The notes beneath the pieces are model-generated. The model was not told the origin of the DNA and did not search any database. It saw only the letters and a program-made list of their open reading frames with translations. Below are positions 53,122 through 62,307 of a stretch of 64,000 nt of DNA, one piece after another. The first letter of the stretch is position 1. Each line of letters begins with the position of its first letter. This DNA comes from Pseudescherichia sp031979925 (GTDB lineage: Bacteria > Pseudomonadota > Gammaproteobacteria > Enterobacterales > Enterobacteriaceae): the NCBI RefSeq assembly GCF_031979925.1, contig NZ_DALZFB010000003.1, positions 1 to 64,000 of the forward strand, written 5' to 3'. The position numbers and the translations under genes are program-made.

Positions 53122-53172
53122 TGTTTCGCGGCCTTCTGCCATAATGTTTTTAGGTGATTAAAGGGGGAGCGC

Positions 53173-53856
53173 GTGAGAGGGACAGGAGCGATCGTTTTTT
53201 TGCTTATCGTGGGGGCAGGGGTGGTAGGCTATCGCCACCTGCCTTCGTACTACAATCCGTTTGTACCGCTGCGTCTCGACGATCCGCCGGGCCGCATCAC
53301 CCAGTTTAAGCTTAAGCGGCTGACGCCCGAGCAGTGTGACGCCCTGCTCGTGGAGGCCAATCAAAAGAGGCTGATTGCTTCTCAGCCCGTCGCCGACAGC
53401 ACCGGCAACTGTCCGCTGACCAACACCGTACGGGTCCGGGATTTTGGTCCGGTAAAACTCAGCAGTAGCTTTCTCGCCTCCTGCCCGCTGGCGCTTAGCT
53501 CGGCGCTCTTTGTGCAGCAGCAGGCCCGGCCGCTGACCGAGCGCTACATGTCCACTGAGCTGGTGCGCATCGACCATCTTGGCAGCTACGCCTGCCGCAA
53601 CATTTACCATCGCGCCAACGCCCGGCTGAGCGAGCACGCCACCGCCGAGGCGCTGGACATCAGCGGTTTTCGCCTGGCAAACGGGCAGCAGGTAACGGTG
53701 CTGCGCGGCTGGAAACAGGATAAAACCCAGCCCTGGCTGCGGGCGATGCTCAGCGCCAGCTGCGGCTACTACGGCAACGGCTTAGGCCCGGAGTATAATG
53801 CCGCCCATGCCAACCACTTTCACCTTGGGATGCGTGGGTATGGATTATGCCGTTAA
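53173..53856 (+). CDS. Extensin-family (LAS superfamily-like) envelope protein
   Basis: 227 residues from a GTG after GGGGGAG. One N-terminal membrane anchor (~4-20), then a cysteine-containing extracytoplasmic domain with SEHATAEALDISGF and the terminal HANHFHLGMRGYG. These are metal-binding His/Asp motifs shared with D-Ala-D-Ala-type peptidases. A role in the cell wall is likely but unproven. Not present at this point in K-12 as I recall. Confidence 0.75.
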   Translation: MRGTGAIVFLLIVGAGVVGYRHLPSYYNPFVPLRLDDPPGRITQFKLKRLTPEQCDALLVEANQKRLIASQPVADSTGNCPLTNTVRVRDFGPVKLSSSFLASCPLALSSALFVQQQARPLTERYMSTELVRIDHLGSYACRNIYHRANARLSEHATAEALDISGFRLANGQQVTVLRGWKQDKTQPWLRAMLSASCGYYGNGLGPEYNAAHANHFHLGMRGYGLCR

Positions 53857-53923
53857 GTGCCGCTAAGCATAATCCACACTTATGCTATGCTGGAGTCTGC
53901 TGTTAAAACCTGAATAATTGCAG

Positions 53924-55144
53924 ATGCTTATGGAATCCTGGAAGGTTAATCTTATTTCGGTATGGTTTGGCTGCTTCTTTACCGGCCTTGCGATCAGCCA
54001 GATTTTACCATTCTTGCCGCTCTATATTGCCGAGATGGGCGTGACCTCGCACGAGGCGCTGTCGATCTGGTCCGGACTGACCTTTAGCGTGACTTTTTTA
54101 GTATCGGCCATCGTCTCGCCGATGTGGGGAAGCCTTGCTGACCGCAAGGGGCGTAAGCTAATGCTGCTCCGCGCCTCGCTGGGAATGGCTATCGCCATTC
54201 TGCTGCAGGCCTTTGCCACCAACGTCTGGCAGCTGCTGTTTCTGCGGGCAATCATGGGGCTGACCTCCGGCTATATTCCTAACGCCATGGCGCTGGTGGC
54301 CTCGCAGGTGCCACGCGAGCGCAGCGGCTGGGCGCTCAGTACGCTCTCCACGGCGCAGATCAGCGGCGTCATTGGCGGCCCGCTGCTGGGGGGCTTTCTT
54401 GCCGATCACGTTGGTCTACGGGCGGTGTTTTTCATTACTGCCACGCTGCTGATGGTCAGCTTTCTGGTAACCCTTTTCCTGATTAAAGAGGGCGGTCGGC
54501 CCAAAGTCAGCAAGGCGCAGCGCCTGACCGGCAAGGCGGTATTTGCCAGTCTGCCCTATCCAAAGCTCATATTAAGCCTGTTTTTAACCACTATGGTGAT
54601 CCAGCTCTGTAACGGCTCGGTAGGGCCGATTCTGGCGCTGTTCGTCCAGTCGCTGGCCCCGGACAGCAGCAATATCGCCTTTCTCAGCGGCATGATTGCC
54701 GCCGTGCCGGGCGTCTCGGCGCTGATGTCGGCCCCCCGTCTCGGCAAGCTCGGAGACCGGATAGGCACGGCGCGGATCCTGATGGCGACGTTAATCTGCG
54801 CGGTAGCGCTCTTTTTTGCCATGTCGTTCGTGACCACGCCGCTACAGCTCGGTATCTTACGCTTCATGCTGGGGTTTGCCGATGGCGCAATGCTGCCTGC
54901 GGTGCAGACGCTGCTGTTGAAATACTCCAGTGACCAGGTGACCGGCCGTATCTTTGGCTATAACCAATCCTTTATGTATTTGGGCAACGTCGCCGGACCG
55001 CTGATGGGGGCCAGCATCTCCGCGATGGCGGGTTTCCGCTGGGTATTTATCGCTACCGCCGTGGTGTTCTTGATCAATATCTGGCAGCTGGCCATCGTCC
55101 TCAGGCAGACCCGTCGGGCTGCCGCCGGCGTGACGCAAAAATAG
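53924..55144 (+). CDS. MFS multidrug efflux transporter, MdtG-like
   Basis: 406 residues from the ATG at 53924, with twelve membrane segments. MFS motif A is GSLADRKGRKLM; the C-half repeat is LGKLGDRIG. Very like E. coli MdtG in layout (GCFFTG, PFLPLY, APRLGKLGDRIG) but different enough to be a paralogue, and mdtG sits elsewhere in K-12. No clear ribosome site. Confidence 0.82.
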   Translation: MLMESWKVNLISVWFGCFFTGLAISQILPFLPLYIAEMGVTSHEALSIWSGLTFSVTFLVSAIVSPMWGSLADRKGRKLMLLRASLGMAIAILLQAFATNVWQLLFLRAIMGLTSGYIPNAMALVASQVPRERSGWALSTLSTAQISGVIGGPLLGGFLADHVGLRAVFFITATLLMVSFLVTLFLIKEGGRPKVSKAQRLTGKAVFASLPYPKLILSLFLTTMVIQLCNGSVGPILALFVQSLAPDSSNIAFLSGMIAAVPGVSALMSAPRLGKLGDRIGTARILMATLICAVALFFAMSFVTTPLQLGILRFMLGFADGAMLPAVQTLLLKYSSDQVTGRIFGYNQSFMYLGNVAGPLMGASISAMAGFRWVFIATAVVFLINIWQLAIVLRQTRRAAAGVTQK

Positions 55145-55228
55145 CGGTTAAAAAAGTTATTTTTACATTACGTGCCATGATAAATTTGGATGAAAATTTT
55201 AAAAAATTGTGTATGGGGATAGTACGCG

Positions 55229-55492
55229 ATGAAAAACCTGATTGCAGAGCTGCTGGTTAAGCTGGCGGAAAAGGAAGAAGAGTCAAAGGAGTTGGTTGCG
55301 CAGGTGGAGGCGCTGGAGATTGTCGTGACGGCTCTGCTGCGTCATATGGCACAGCCGGAGCAGCAGGCATTAATTCAAAGTATTGAAGGGGCGCTGGAAG
55401 CGGTCAGCCCTGACTCGCAGGTCCCTCGTCAGGATACCGAGCTGCTGCAGCAGTACCTTAATAAGCTCCTGCACCACCCACGCTCCCGGTAA
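55229..55492 (+). CDS. iraP: Anti-adaptor protein IraP
   Basis: 87 residues beginning MKNLIAELLVKLAEKEEESKE, with a coiled coil over ~10-45. It binds RssB and so prevents degradation of sigma-S, for example in phosphate starvation. phoA and psiF, which follow iraP in K-12, are absent here. Confidence 0.95.
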   Translation: MKNLIAELLVKLAEKEEESKELVAQVEALEIVVTALLRHMAQPEQQALIQSIEGALEAVSPDSQVPRQDTELLQQYLNKLLHHPRSR

Positions 55493-55600
55493 GCTTAGCC
55501 CTATCGGGTGAGTGTGATCTTCCTCTCACCCGAAATATCATACTTTCTCTCCGCCGCACCTCTCTATAATTTTGGGAAATGTTTCAGAATATTCCCAATA

Positions 55601-56704
55601 ATGATGAATGATAACAATCTTTATTCTAAAACGGCAGTAAACAAGGAGTGGGTTGATACCCCCAGCCAGGACGAGCACTTCCTGTCTGGCCAGCTTTTTG
55701 CGCGGCGACTCAGATTGCCGCGTATTTTTGGCCTTGGATGCCTCTTTTTTCCCTTAGGCGGCGCGATGACCTCCCAGCCCGTTGCTGGAGGCTGGTGGCT
55801 ATTTCTCTTGAGCTGGTCTTTTGTCTGGCCCCATCTTGCCTGGCAGCTGGCGAGCCGCTCAAGCGATCCTCACGCTGCCGAAATCAATAACCTCAAAATT
55901 GATGCAATCCTGGCGGGGATCTGGATTGGCGTGATGGGGATAAATATCATGCCGTCAGCGGTGTTGGTGATGATGGTCAGCCTGATGCTGATGGGCATGG
56001 GCGGACCGCGACTGTTCGGCATCGGCATCGTCCTGCTGTTGGGTGCGAGCCTGGTGATGCTTCAGCTTACCGGCACGGCGATAACCTTCACCAGCGCGCC
56101 GCTGGAGTGGTGGCTCTGCCTGCCGTTTATCTTGCTTTACCCACCGCTGTTTGCCTGGGTTAGCTTTCGTACGTTTACCCGGCTCGCCAGGCAGAAGCAG
56201 CGCCTGCGGATCATGAGCACCCGCGACGGCATGACTGGCGTCTATAACCGGCGGCACTGGGAAATTTTGCTGCGTAACGAGTTCGAAAGCTGCCGACGCA
56301 ACCAGCGGATGGCAACGCTGCTGCTTATCGATGTGGATTACTTTAAGACCATCAACGATACCTATGGTCATGACGTGGGGGATGAGGCGATTATCGCCAT
56401 TAGCCGCCATCTACAGCTGACCCTGCGCGGGAGTGATATTATTGGGCGCTTTGGCGGCGACGAGTTTGCGGTAATCATGAGCGGTACGCCGGTCGACAGC
56501 GCGCTTGCGGCGATGAGCCGGGTCCACGATACCCTGGGGGAGATCCGGTTACCCTGCGCGCCGCATCTGACGCTGCAAATCAGCGTGGGTCTCGCGCCGC
56601 TTACCCCAGGCACGGAGCACTATCGCGACTGGCTTAAGGCCGCTGATATGGCGCTCTATAAGGCAAAAAAAGGCGGCCGCAACCGCACGGAGGTGGCCGC
56701 CTGA
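55601..56704 (+). CDS. dgcC: Diguanylate cyclase DgcC (AdrA, YaiC)
   Basis: 367 residues from the ATG at 55601. A MASE2-type membrane domain with about 6 segments covers ~35-200, followed by GGDEF from ~215 (GRFGGDEFAVIM). The I-site RGSD lies five residues before GGDEF, so feedback inhibition should work. In curli/cellulose-forming enterobacteria CsgD activates dgcC, and the product activates cellulose synthase. Confidence 0.93.
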   Translation: MMNDNNLYSKTAVNKEWVDTPSQDEHFLSGQLFARRLRLPRIFGLGCLFFPLGGAMTSQPVAGGWWLFLLSWSFVWPHLAWQLASRSSDPHAAEINNLKIDAILAGIWIGVMGINIMPSAVLVMMVSLMLMGMGGPRLFGIGIVLLLGASLVMLQLTGTAITFTSAPLEWWLCLPFILLYPPLFAWVSFRTFTRLARQKQRLRIMSTRDGMTGVYNRRHWEILLRNEFESCRRNQRMATLLLIDVDYFKTINDTYGHDVGDEAIIAISRHLQLTLRGSDIIGRFGGDEFAVIMSGTPVDSALAAMSRVHDTLGEIRLPCAPHLTLQISVGLAPLTPGTEHYRDWLKAADMALYKAKKGGRNRTEVAA

Positions 56705-56735
56705 GTTCTGCCATTACATACCGCACCGTGCCCAA

Positions 56736-56770
56736 CGTAGGCCGGGCAAACGCAGAGCCGCCCGGCGTAG
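56736..56770. repeat. REP element
   Basis: GTAGGCCGGGCAAACGCAGAGCCGCCCGGCGTAG, a single REP unit between convergent dgcC and proC. Confidence 0.85.
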
Positions 56771-56774
56771 GCAC

Positions 56775-57584
56775 TCAAAGCTTGCTCAGCGCGTCAGATT
56801 TCTCCATGCACTTGCTCATGGCTTCAATCACCGCGGCGCGGAACCCGCGCTCTTCCAGCACCCGCACCGCCTCAATGGTGGTGCCGCCCGGTGAGCAGAC
56901 CATATCTTTCAGCTCGCCGGGGTGTTTACCGGTCTCCAGCACCATCTTCGCCGATCCCATTACCGCCTGAGCAGCAAACTTGTAGGCCTGCGCGCGCGGC
57001 ATACCGCCCAGCACGGCAGCGTCAGCCATCGCTTCGATAAACATAAAGACATAGGCTGGGGCGGAGCCGCTGACGCCTACTACCGGGTGGATCATCGATT
57101 CAGCCACCACTTCCGCCTCGCCAAAGCTGCGGAAAATAGCCAGCACCTCGGCAACGTCTTCCGGCGTCACCAGCGCGTTCGGGGTGACGGAGGTCATGCC
57201 CGCATTCACCAGCGCCGGGGTGTTAGGCATGGTGCGCACGATTTTGCGATCGTGGCCGAGGGCGCGCGCCAGCTGATCCAAGGTGACGCCTGCGGCAATC
57301 GACACCACCAGCGTATCTTTGTTCAGGCTGGAGGTAATTTCGCTCAGCGTTTTGATCATCACGTTGGGCTTCACCGCGCCAAACACGATATCGGCGATCT
57401 GCGCGACTTCCTGCGCGCTCTGCGCCGGGTTAATGCCGTACTGGCTGCTAAGGGCCGCCACCTTCTCCGGCGTCGGGGTATAGACCCAAACCTGCTCTGG
57501 CTGCACCTGGCCGCTGGCAATCATCCCGCCCAGAATGGCCTGACCCATATTGCCGCAGCCGATAAATCCGATCTTTTTCTCCAT
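56775..57584 (-). CDS. proC: Pyrroline-5-carboxylate reductase
   Basis: 269 residues from the ATG at 57584 (MEKKIGFIGCGNMGQAI); an upstream in-frame extension is not supported. N-terminal NADPH Rossmann domain and the ProC signature near the C-terminus (GELKDMVCSPGGTTIEAV). Last step of proline synthesis. Confidence 0.97.
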   Translation of the reverse strand: MEKKIGFIGCGNMGQAILGGMIASGQVQPEQVWVYTPTPEKVAALSSQYGINPAQSAQEVAQIADIVFGAVKPNVMIKTLSEITSSLNKDTLVVSIAAGVTLDQLARALGHDRKIVRTMPNTPALVNAGMTSVTPNALVTPEDVAEVLAIFRSFGEAEVVAESMIHPVVGVSGSAPAYVFMFIEAMADAAVLGGMPRAQAYKFAAQAVMGSAKMVLETGKHPGELKDMVCSPGGTTIEAVRVLEERGFRAAVIEAMSKCMEKSDALSKL

Positions 57585-57660
57585 CACCTTTTCCCTGAAT
57601 GTGTGATTAATGGGGGAGTTATAGCTTATCATAGCGAACATAAACTATTCAGGAGCAGCT

Positions 57661-58140
57661 ATGGCAATTTGGGTGGATGCGGATGCGTGTCCGAATGTAA
57701 TTAAAGAGATCCTGTTTCGCGCAGCCGAACGTACGCAGACGCCGCTGACGCTGGTGGCGAACCAGACCCTGCGCGTACCGCCTTCAAAGTTCATTCGCTC
57801 CCTACGGGTGCCGGCGGGTTTTGACGTGGCCGATAACGAAATTGTGCGCCTGTGCGAACCGGGCGATCTGGTGATCACCGCTGATATTCCGCTGGCGGCA
57901 GAGGTGTTAGGGAAGGGGGCGGCGGCGCTTAACCCACGGGGAGAGCGCTATAGCGAGGCGACCATCCGCGAAAAACTGACGATGCGCGATTTTATGGATA
58001 CCCTGCGCGCCAGCGGGGTGCAAACCGGCGGGCCGGATAGCCTCTCTCAACGCGATCGCCAGCTCTTTGCTGCCGAGCTGGACAAATGGCTGCTGGCGCG
58101 ATCGCGGCAGGACTTGTCAACGGGACGCCCTTTAAAGTAA
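57661..58140 (+). CDS. yaiI: UPF0178 protein YaiI
   Basis: 159 residues, IWVDADACPNVIKEIL at the start and ALNPRGERYSEATI in the middle, the DUF188/YqxD signature with conserved acidic residues of a PIN-like fold. Function not established. Confidence 0.93.
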   Translation: MAIWVDADACPNVIKEILFRAAERTQTPLTLVANQTLRVPPSKFIRSLRVPAGFDVADNEIVRLCEPGDLVITADIPLAAEVLGKGAAALNPRGERYSEATIREKLTMRDFMDTLRASGVQTGGPDSLSQRDRQLFAAELDKWLLARSRQDLSTGRPLK

Positions 58141-58211
58141 GGTGGCGCGACAGATGCCATTTTATCTTTACACGCTGTAACAGGCCATTCATCGCAGTGT
58201 CATTATAAATT

Positions 58212-58229
58212 CGTAACGTTTTATTTACG
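58212..58229 (+). promoter_or_regulatory. TyrR box upstream of aroL
   Basis: CGTAACGTTTTATTTACG fits TGTAAA-N6-TTTACA with two end changes. It lies 82 bases upstream of aroL; E. coli aroL is repressed by TyrR through similar boxes. Confidence 0.7.
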
Positions 58230-58311
58230 ACTTTTTCGTACTAGTGTAATAGTATTGGCGCTTCAACTATTCGTGTTCCGCAGATCGCGGTACAAGGGAG
58301 AACACCAGGTC

Positions 58312-58836
58312 ATGACGTTACCCATCTTTTTAATTGGCGCTCGCGGTTGTGGAAAATCCACCATCGGTGTTGAGCTGGCTCAGGTGCGAGACTGCCGGTT
58401 TATTGATACCGACTATGCGCTGCAGGAGCAGGCGCAGATGACCATTGCGGCGATCGTTGAAAAAGAGGGCTGGCCCGGTTTTCGCGCCCGTGAAACGGCA
58501 ACGCTACAAGCCGTCTCTGCGCCCTCGACGGTCATTGCCACCGGCGGCGGTATCATTCTCAGCGAGGTTAACCGCCGCTTTATGCGTGAGACGGGCGTCG
58601 TCATCTATCTTTGCGCCCCCGTTGCGGTGCTGGCCGAGCGGCTGACGGCATTCCCTGAAGAGGCACAGCGTCCGACCCTCACCGGCAGGCCGATAAGCGA
58701 AGAGGTGAGCGAGGTGCTGGCCCAGCGCGATGCGCTCTACCGCGAGGCGGCGCACCACATAGTGGATGCAGCGCAGGCACCTGAGAAGGTAGTTGCTGAT
58801 ATTCAGGCGGCGCTGCTGCTCGCCCGGGCGAGCTGA
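58312..58836 (+). CDS. aroL: Shikimate kinase 2
   Basis: 174 residues from the ATG at 58312. P-loop GARGCGKST near residue 8, shikimate-binding DTDYALQ and TGGGIIL. It phosphorylates shikimate in aromatic amino acid synthesis. Heads the aroL-yaiA-aroM cluster. Confidence 0.96.
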   Translation: MTLPIFLIGARGCGKSTIGVELAQVRDCRFIDTDYALQEQAQMTIAAIVEKEGWPGFRARETATLQAVSAPSTVIATGGGIILSEVNRRFMRETGVVIYLCAPVAVLAERLTAFPEEAQRPTLTGRPISEEVSEVLAQRDALYREAAHHIVDAAQAPEKVVADIQAALLLARAS

Positions 58837-58893
58837 TCGCAGATCGTGACCTTTGGCTATACTCATAGCTCTACCAATAAAAAAGGAAGCGCT

Positions 58894-59085
58894 ATGCCTA
58901 CAAGACCGCCTTACCCGCGAGAAGCCCGCATTGTTACCGTCGAGAAGGGAGGCCAGCAGGAGACTGTGACCTGGTATCAGCTGCGTGCTGACCACCCGGA
59001 GCCCGATTCGCTGATTAGCGAGCACCAGACCGAGCAGGAAGCGCTGGATGCTAAACGGCGCTATGAGGATCCTGATAAAACGTAA
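58894..59085 (+). CDS. yaiA: Small conserved protein YaiA
   Basis: 63 residues from the ATG at 58894 after AAGGAAG (MPTRPPYPREARIVTVEKGG). Collinear with E. coli YaiA, 57 bases after aroL and probably in its operon. Function unknown. Confidence 0.92.
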   Translation: MPTRPPYPREARIVTVEKGGQQETVTWYQLRADHPEPDSLISEHQTEQEALDAKRRYEDPDKT

Positions 59086-59093
59086 TGTATTTT

Positions 59094-59134
59094 CTCCCGC
59101 TTCATAAATTCAGACAGCCTTTAGGAAGCGGGAG
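59094..59134 (+). terminator. Hairpin between yaiA and aroM
   Basis: CTCCCGCTTC pairs with GAAGCGGGAG across a 21-base loop. It may attenuate or process the aroL-yaiA-aroM transcript; no T-run follows. Confidence 0.5.
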
Positions 59135-59223
59135 GTTGAAGGTTACAGAATTGTTATGAGAGCATAGGTCAGTATCATAATTATAAGAACCGAAAACCGA
59201 CGTAGAGAAAGGCGGAAACAAAG

Positions 59224-59901
59224 ATGAGTGCAACCCTGGCTATCCTCACCGTGGGTGTGGTGCCTGTCGATGCTGTGATGCCGCTCCTGACCGAGCACAT
59301 CGACGAGCAGCAGATCACCCAAATAAGTTTGCTGGGGAAAATGGATCCTCAGGATGTTTACGAGGATTATGCCATTGAGCCGGGGGAGAGGCCTGTCCAT
59401 GCGTTGTTGAACAATGGCGAAGTGGCTCAGGTTTCACGTAAGAAAATAGAGCGCGATTTGCAGGCCGTTATCAGCGTCATCGATAAGCAGAATTACGACG
59501 TTATTTTACTGATGAGCACCGAGCACTTTATCGGTCTCTCCGCCCGTAACGCAATTTTACTTGAGCCGCAGCGCATCATTCCGCCGCTGGTCTCTTCAAT
59601 TGTTGATGGCCACCAGGTTGGCGTCATTGTTCCGCTGGCCGGGCTGATCCCAGGACAGGAAGAGAAGTGGCAGATATTGGAACACGCTCCCTACTATGAA
59701 GTTGCCTGCACCCTGCACGGTAGCGACAGCGAGCTGCTCGCCGCTGGACGGGCCTTAATTGCCAAAGGCGCTGATGTATTAATGCTGGACTGCCTTGGCT
59801 ATCACCAAAAACACCGCGACCTGCTGCAAAAAGCGCTGGACGTGCCAGTACTGCTCTCTAACGTGCTAGTCGCCCGTCTGGCATCAGAGCTGCTGTTATA
59901 G
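59224..59901 (+). CDS. aroM: AroM protein
   Basis: 225 residues of the AroM family, related to Asp/Glu/hydantoin racemases (TVGVVPVDAVMPLL, ADVLMLDCLGYHQKHRD). In E. coli it is co-regulated with aroL; its reaction is unknown. Confidence 0.93.
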   Translation: MSATLAILTVGVVPVDAVMPLLTEHIDEQQITQISLLGKMDPQDVYEDYAIEPGERPVHALLNNGEVAQVSRKKIERDLQAVISVIDKQNYDVILLMSTEHFIGLSARNAILLEPQRIIPPLVSSIVDGHQVGVIVPLAGLIPGQEEKWQILEHAPYYEVACTLHGSDSELLAAGRALIAKGADVLMLDCLGYHQKHRDLLQKALDVPVLLSNVLVARLASELLL

Positions 59902-59973
59902 CAATTTCGCGTGACAGAGAGGAAGGCTGGCCCCTATAGTGATTTTCCATACACTTATTTATAAGGGCCACCT

Positions 59974-60258
59974 ATGCTTCAGAGTAACGAATACTTTTCC
60001 GGTAAAGTGAAATCCATTGGTTTTACCAGCAGCAGCACCGGCCGCGCCAGCGTAGGCGTGATGGCCGAGGGTGAGTACACGTTTGGTACGGCCCAGCCGG
60101 AAGAGATGACGGTGGTGAGCGGCGCGCTGAACGTACTGCTGCCCGGCGAAACCGAATGGAAAACCTACTCTGCTGGTGAGGTGTTCAACGTGCCGGGCCA
60201 CAGCGAATTTCATCTGCAGGTGGCTGAAGATAGCGCCTACCTCTGCCGCTACCTGTAA
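59974..60258 (+). CDS. ppnP: Pyrimidine/purine nucleoside phosphorylase PpnP (YaiE)
   Basis: 94 residues forming a single small cupin (VGVMAEGEYTFGTAQPEEMTV, NVPGHSEFHL). Enzymes of this family phosphorolyse a wide range of nucleosides. Own leader between aroM and convergent rdgC. Confidence 0.94.
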   Translation: MLQSNEYFSGKVKSIGFTSSSTGRASVGVMAEGEYTFGTAQPEEMTVVSGALNVLLPGETEWKTYSAGEVFNVPGHSEFHLQVAEDSAYLCRYL

Positions 60259-60303
60259 CGCATTCTGCCTGTCCCCTGCACCGAGGGGACAGTGCCTGTT
60301 GTC

Positions 60304-61215
60304 TTAGCGCTGCGCTTCGCCGCCAAGGCCTTCTACCAGACTCTGCACCAGCGCTGCCAGCTCGCCGGTCATCAGAATAAAGTCCGCGTCAAAACGCTGG
60401 GCGAAATCATCCCGGTCGATGTCCTCATTCTGGTCGCGCAGCTCATCAGCAAATTTCAGCCGCTTGATTGAGCCGTCATCGCACATCACAAACTGGATAC
60501 GCTGCTGCCAGTCGAGGGCCAGCTTGGTGATTAGCTTGCCTGCTTCAATGTGTACCGCGATCTCATCGCTCACCAGATCCTGCTTTTTACAGCGGATCAC
60601 GCCGCCATCTTCGAGGATCGCCTTCAGCTCGGCCTCGTCCTGGATCTGGAAGCCCTGCGCCGCGCTTCCGCTGCGCACCCACTCGGTCAGGGTCAGTTCG
60701 ATAGGGTTCTCAAGCGTCAGCGGTACTACCGGCAGCGAACCGAGGCTTTTACGCAGCAGGGCCAGCGTATCTTCCGCCTTCTTGGCGCTGGCGCAGTCGA
60801 CCATAATCAGGCCGTTAACGGTATCGATCCACATCATGGTCTGGCTGAAGCGGCTAAAGGCGCGCGGCAGCAGAGAGTGGAGCACCTCATCCTTCAGGGA
60901 ATCCTTTTCGGTCTTCTTCAGCTTGCGGCCCTGATCGGCTTCCAGCTTGGCGATCTTTGATTCCAGCGTCTGTTTGACGACCGATGACGGCAGGATCTTC
61001 TCTTCTTTCCGGGCGCAAATGATGATTTGGCCGTTGTTGGTGTGGGTCAAAGCATCACTGTGTGAACCCATCGGCGGAACCCAACCGGTTTTTGCCATAT
61101 CCTGGCTACCGCAAGGGGTAAATGAGAGCGCGGATAACTGTTTTTCCATCTCCTCTGCACGCAGCGCAATATCGCGGCTGAGACGGTAAACCATTAAATT
61201 TTTGAACCACAGCAT
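60304..61215 (-). CDS. rdgC: Recombination-associated protein RdgC
   Basis: 303 residues from the ATG at 61215 (MLWFKNLMVYRLSRD). Ring-forming, non-specific DNA-binding protein that limits RecA action; sequences PRAFSRFSQTMMWID and FVMCDDGSIKRLKF are typical. Divergent from mak. Confidence 0.96.
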   Translation of the reverse strand: MLWFKNLMVYRLSRDIALRAEEMEKQLSALSFTPCGSQDMAKTGWVPPMGSHSDALTHTNNGQIIICARKEEKILPSSVVKQTLESKIAKLEADQGRKLKKTEKDSLKDEVLHSLLPRAFSRFSQTMMWIDTVNGLIMVDCASAKKAEDTLALLRKSLGSLPVVPLTLENPIELTLTEWVRSGSAAQGFQIQDEAELKAILEDGGVIRCKKQDLVSDEIAVHIEAGKLITKLALDWQQRIQFVMCDDGSIKRLKFADELRDQNEDIDRDDFAQRFDADFILMTGELAALVQSLVEGLGGEAQR

Positions 61216-61339
61216 GATATTTTCCACAGCCTTGTCGTTAAATGCAGCGGGCATGATAGCGAATTGTCTTGCCGCTTGCATTGCTAATCCCCCGGCGGGG
61301 TTCTACTCTCTTGATATTGCTAAAAATAAGGAGATCGCT

Positions 61340-62251
61340 GTGCGTATAGGTATTGATTTGGGCGGTACCAAAACAGAGGTGATTGCGCTCGGCGACAGGG
61401 GGGAACAGCTGTTCCGTCACCGCCTGCCCACGCCGCGTGACGACTATCAGCAGACCATCGAAACCATCGCCACGCTGGTCGACATGGCGGAGAAAGAGAC
61501 CGGCCAGCAGGGCACGGTGGGGATGGGTATTCCCGGCTCAATCTCGCCCTATACCGGGGTGGTCAAGAACGCCAACTCCACCTGGCTGAACGGCCAGCCG
61601 TTTGATAAAGACCTGAGCAAACGCCTGGGCCGTGAAGTGCGTCTGGCTAACGATGCCAACTGCCTGGCGGTCTCGGAGGCTATCGACGGCGCGGCGGCCG
61701 GGGCGCAGACCGTTTTCGCGGTGATTATCGGTACCGGCTGCGGGGCGGGGATCGCCTTTAACGGTCATGCCCATTCAGGTGGCAACGGCACGGCGGGAGA
61801 GTGGGGACATAATCCACTGCCGTGGATGGACGAGGATGAGCTGCGCTACCGGGAGGAGGTGCCGTGCTACTGCGGTAAGCAGGGGTGCATTGAGACCTTT
61901 ATCTCCGGGACCGGTTTTGCCCGTGATTTTCATCGCCTGAGCGGCCAGCCGCTGAAGGGCAACGAGATTATTCGCCTGGTGGGCGAGCAAGATGCCGTGG
62001 CTGAACTGGCGCTGAGTCGCTACGAGCTGCGGCTGGCGAAGTCGCTGGCGCACGTGGTGAATATTCTCGATCCGGATGTGATCGTCCTCGGCGGCGGCAT
62101 GAGCAACGTTGACCGACTCTATAAAACCGTGCCGCAGCTGATCAAAAACTGGGTGTTTGGCGGCGAGTGCGAAACGCCGATCCGCAAGGCGGTACACGGT
62201 GACTCCAGCGGCGTCCGTGGCGCGGCGTGGCTCTGGCCGCTGGAGAAGTAG
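61340..62251 (+). CDS. mak: Fructokinase Mak (ROK family)
   Basis: 303 residues from a GTG at 61340 with AAGGAG six bases ahead; longer in-frame starts have none. ATP-binding RIGIDLGGTKTE, catalytic Asp in ANDANCLAVSEA, and the ROK zinc signature CYCGKQGCIE. It phosphorylates fructose (and other hexoses weakly). araJ, next in K-12, is absent. Confidence 0.95.
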   Translation: MRIGIDLGGTKTEVIALGDRGEQLFRHRLPTPRDDYQQTIETIATLVDMAEKETGQQGTVGMGIPGSISPYTGVVKNANSTWLNGQPFDKDLSKRLGREVRLANDANCLAVSEAIDGAAAGAQTVFAVIIGTGCGAGIAFNGHAHSGGNGTAGEWGHNPLPWMDEDELRYREEVPCYCGKQGCIETFISGTGFARDFHRLSGQPLKGNEIIRLVGEQDAVAELALSRYELRLAKSLAHVVNILDPDVIVLGGGMSNVDRLYKTVPQLIKNWVFGGECETPIRKAVHGDSSGVRGAAWLWPLEK

Positions 62252-62269
62252 CTCCCAGACGAGGGTATG

Positions 62270-62306
62270 TTTCGTAGGCCGGGTAAGCGTAGCGCCACCC
62301 GGCATA
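62270..62306. repeat. REP element
   Basis: CGTAGGCCGGGTAAGCGTAGCGCCACCCGGCATA between convergent mak and sbcC. Confidence 0.87.
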
Positions 62307-62307
62307 T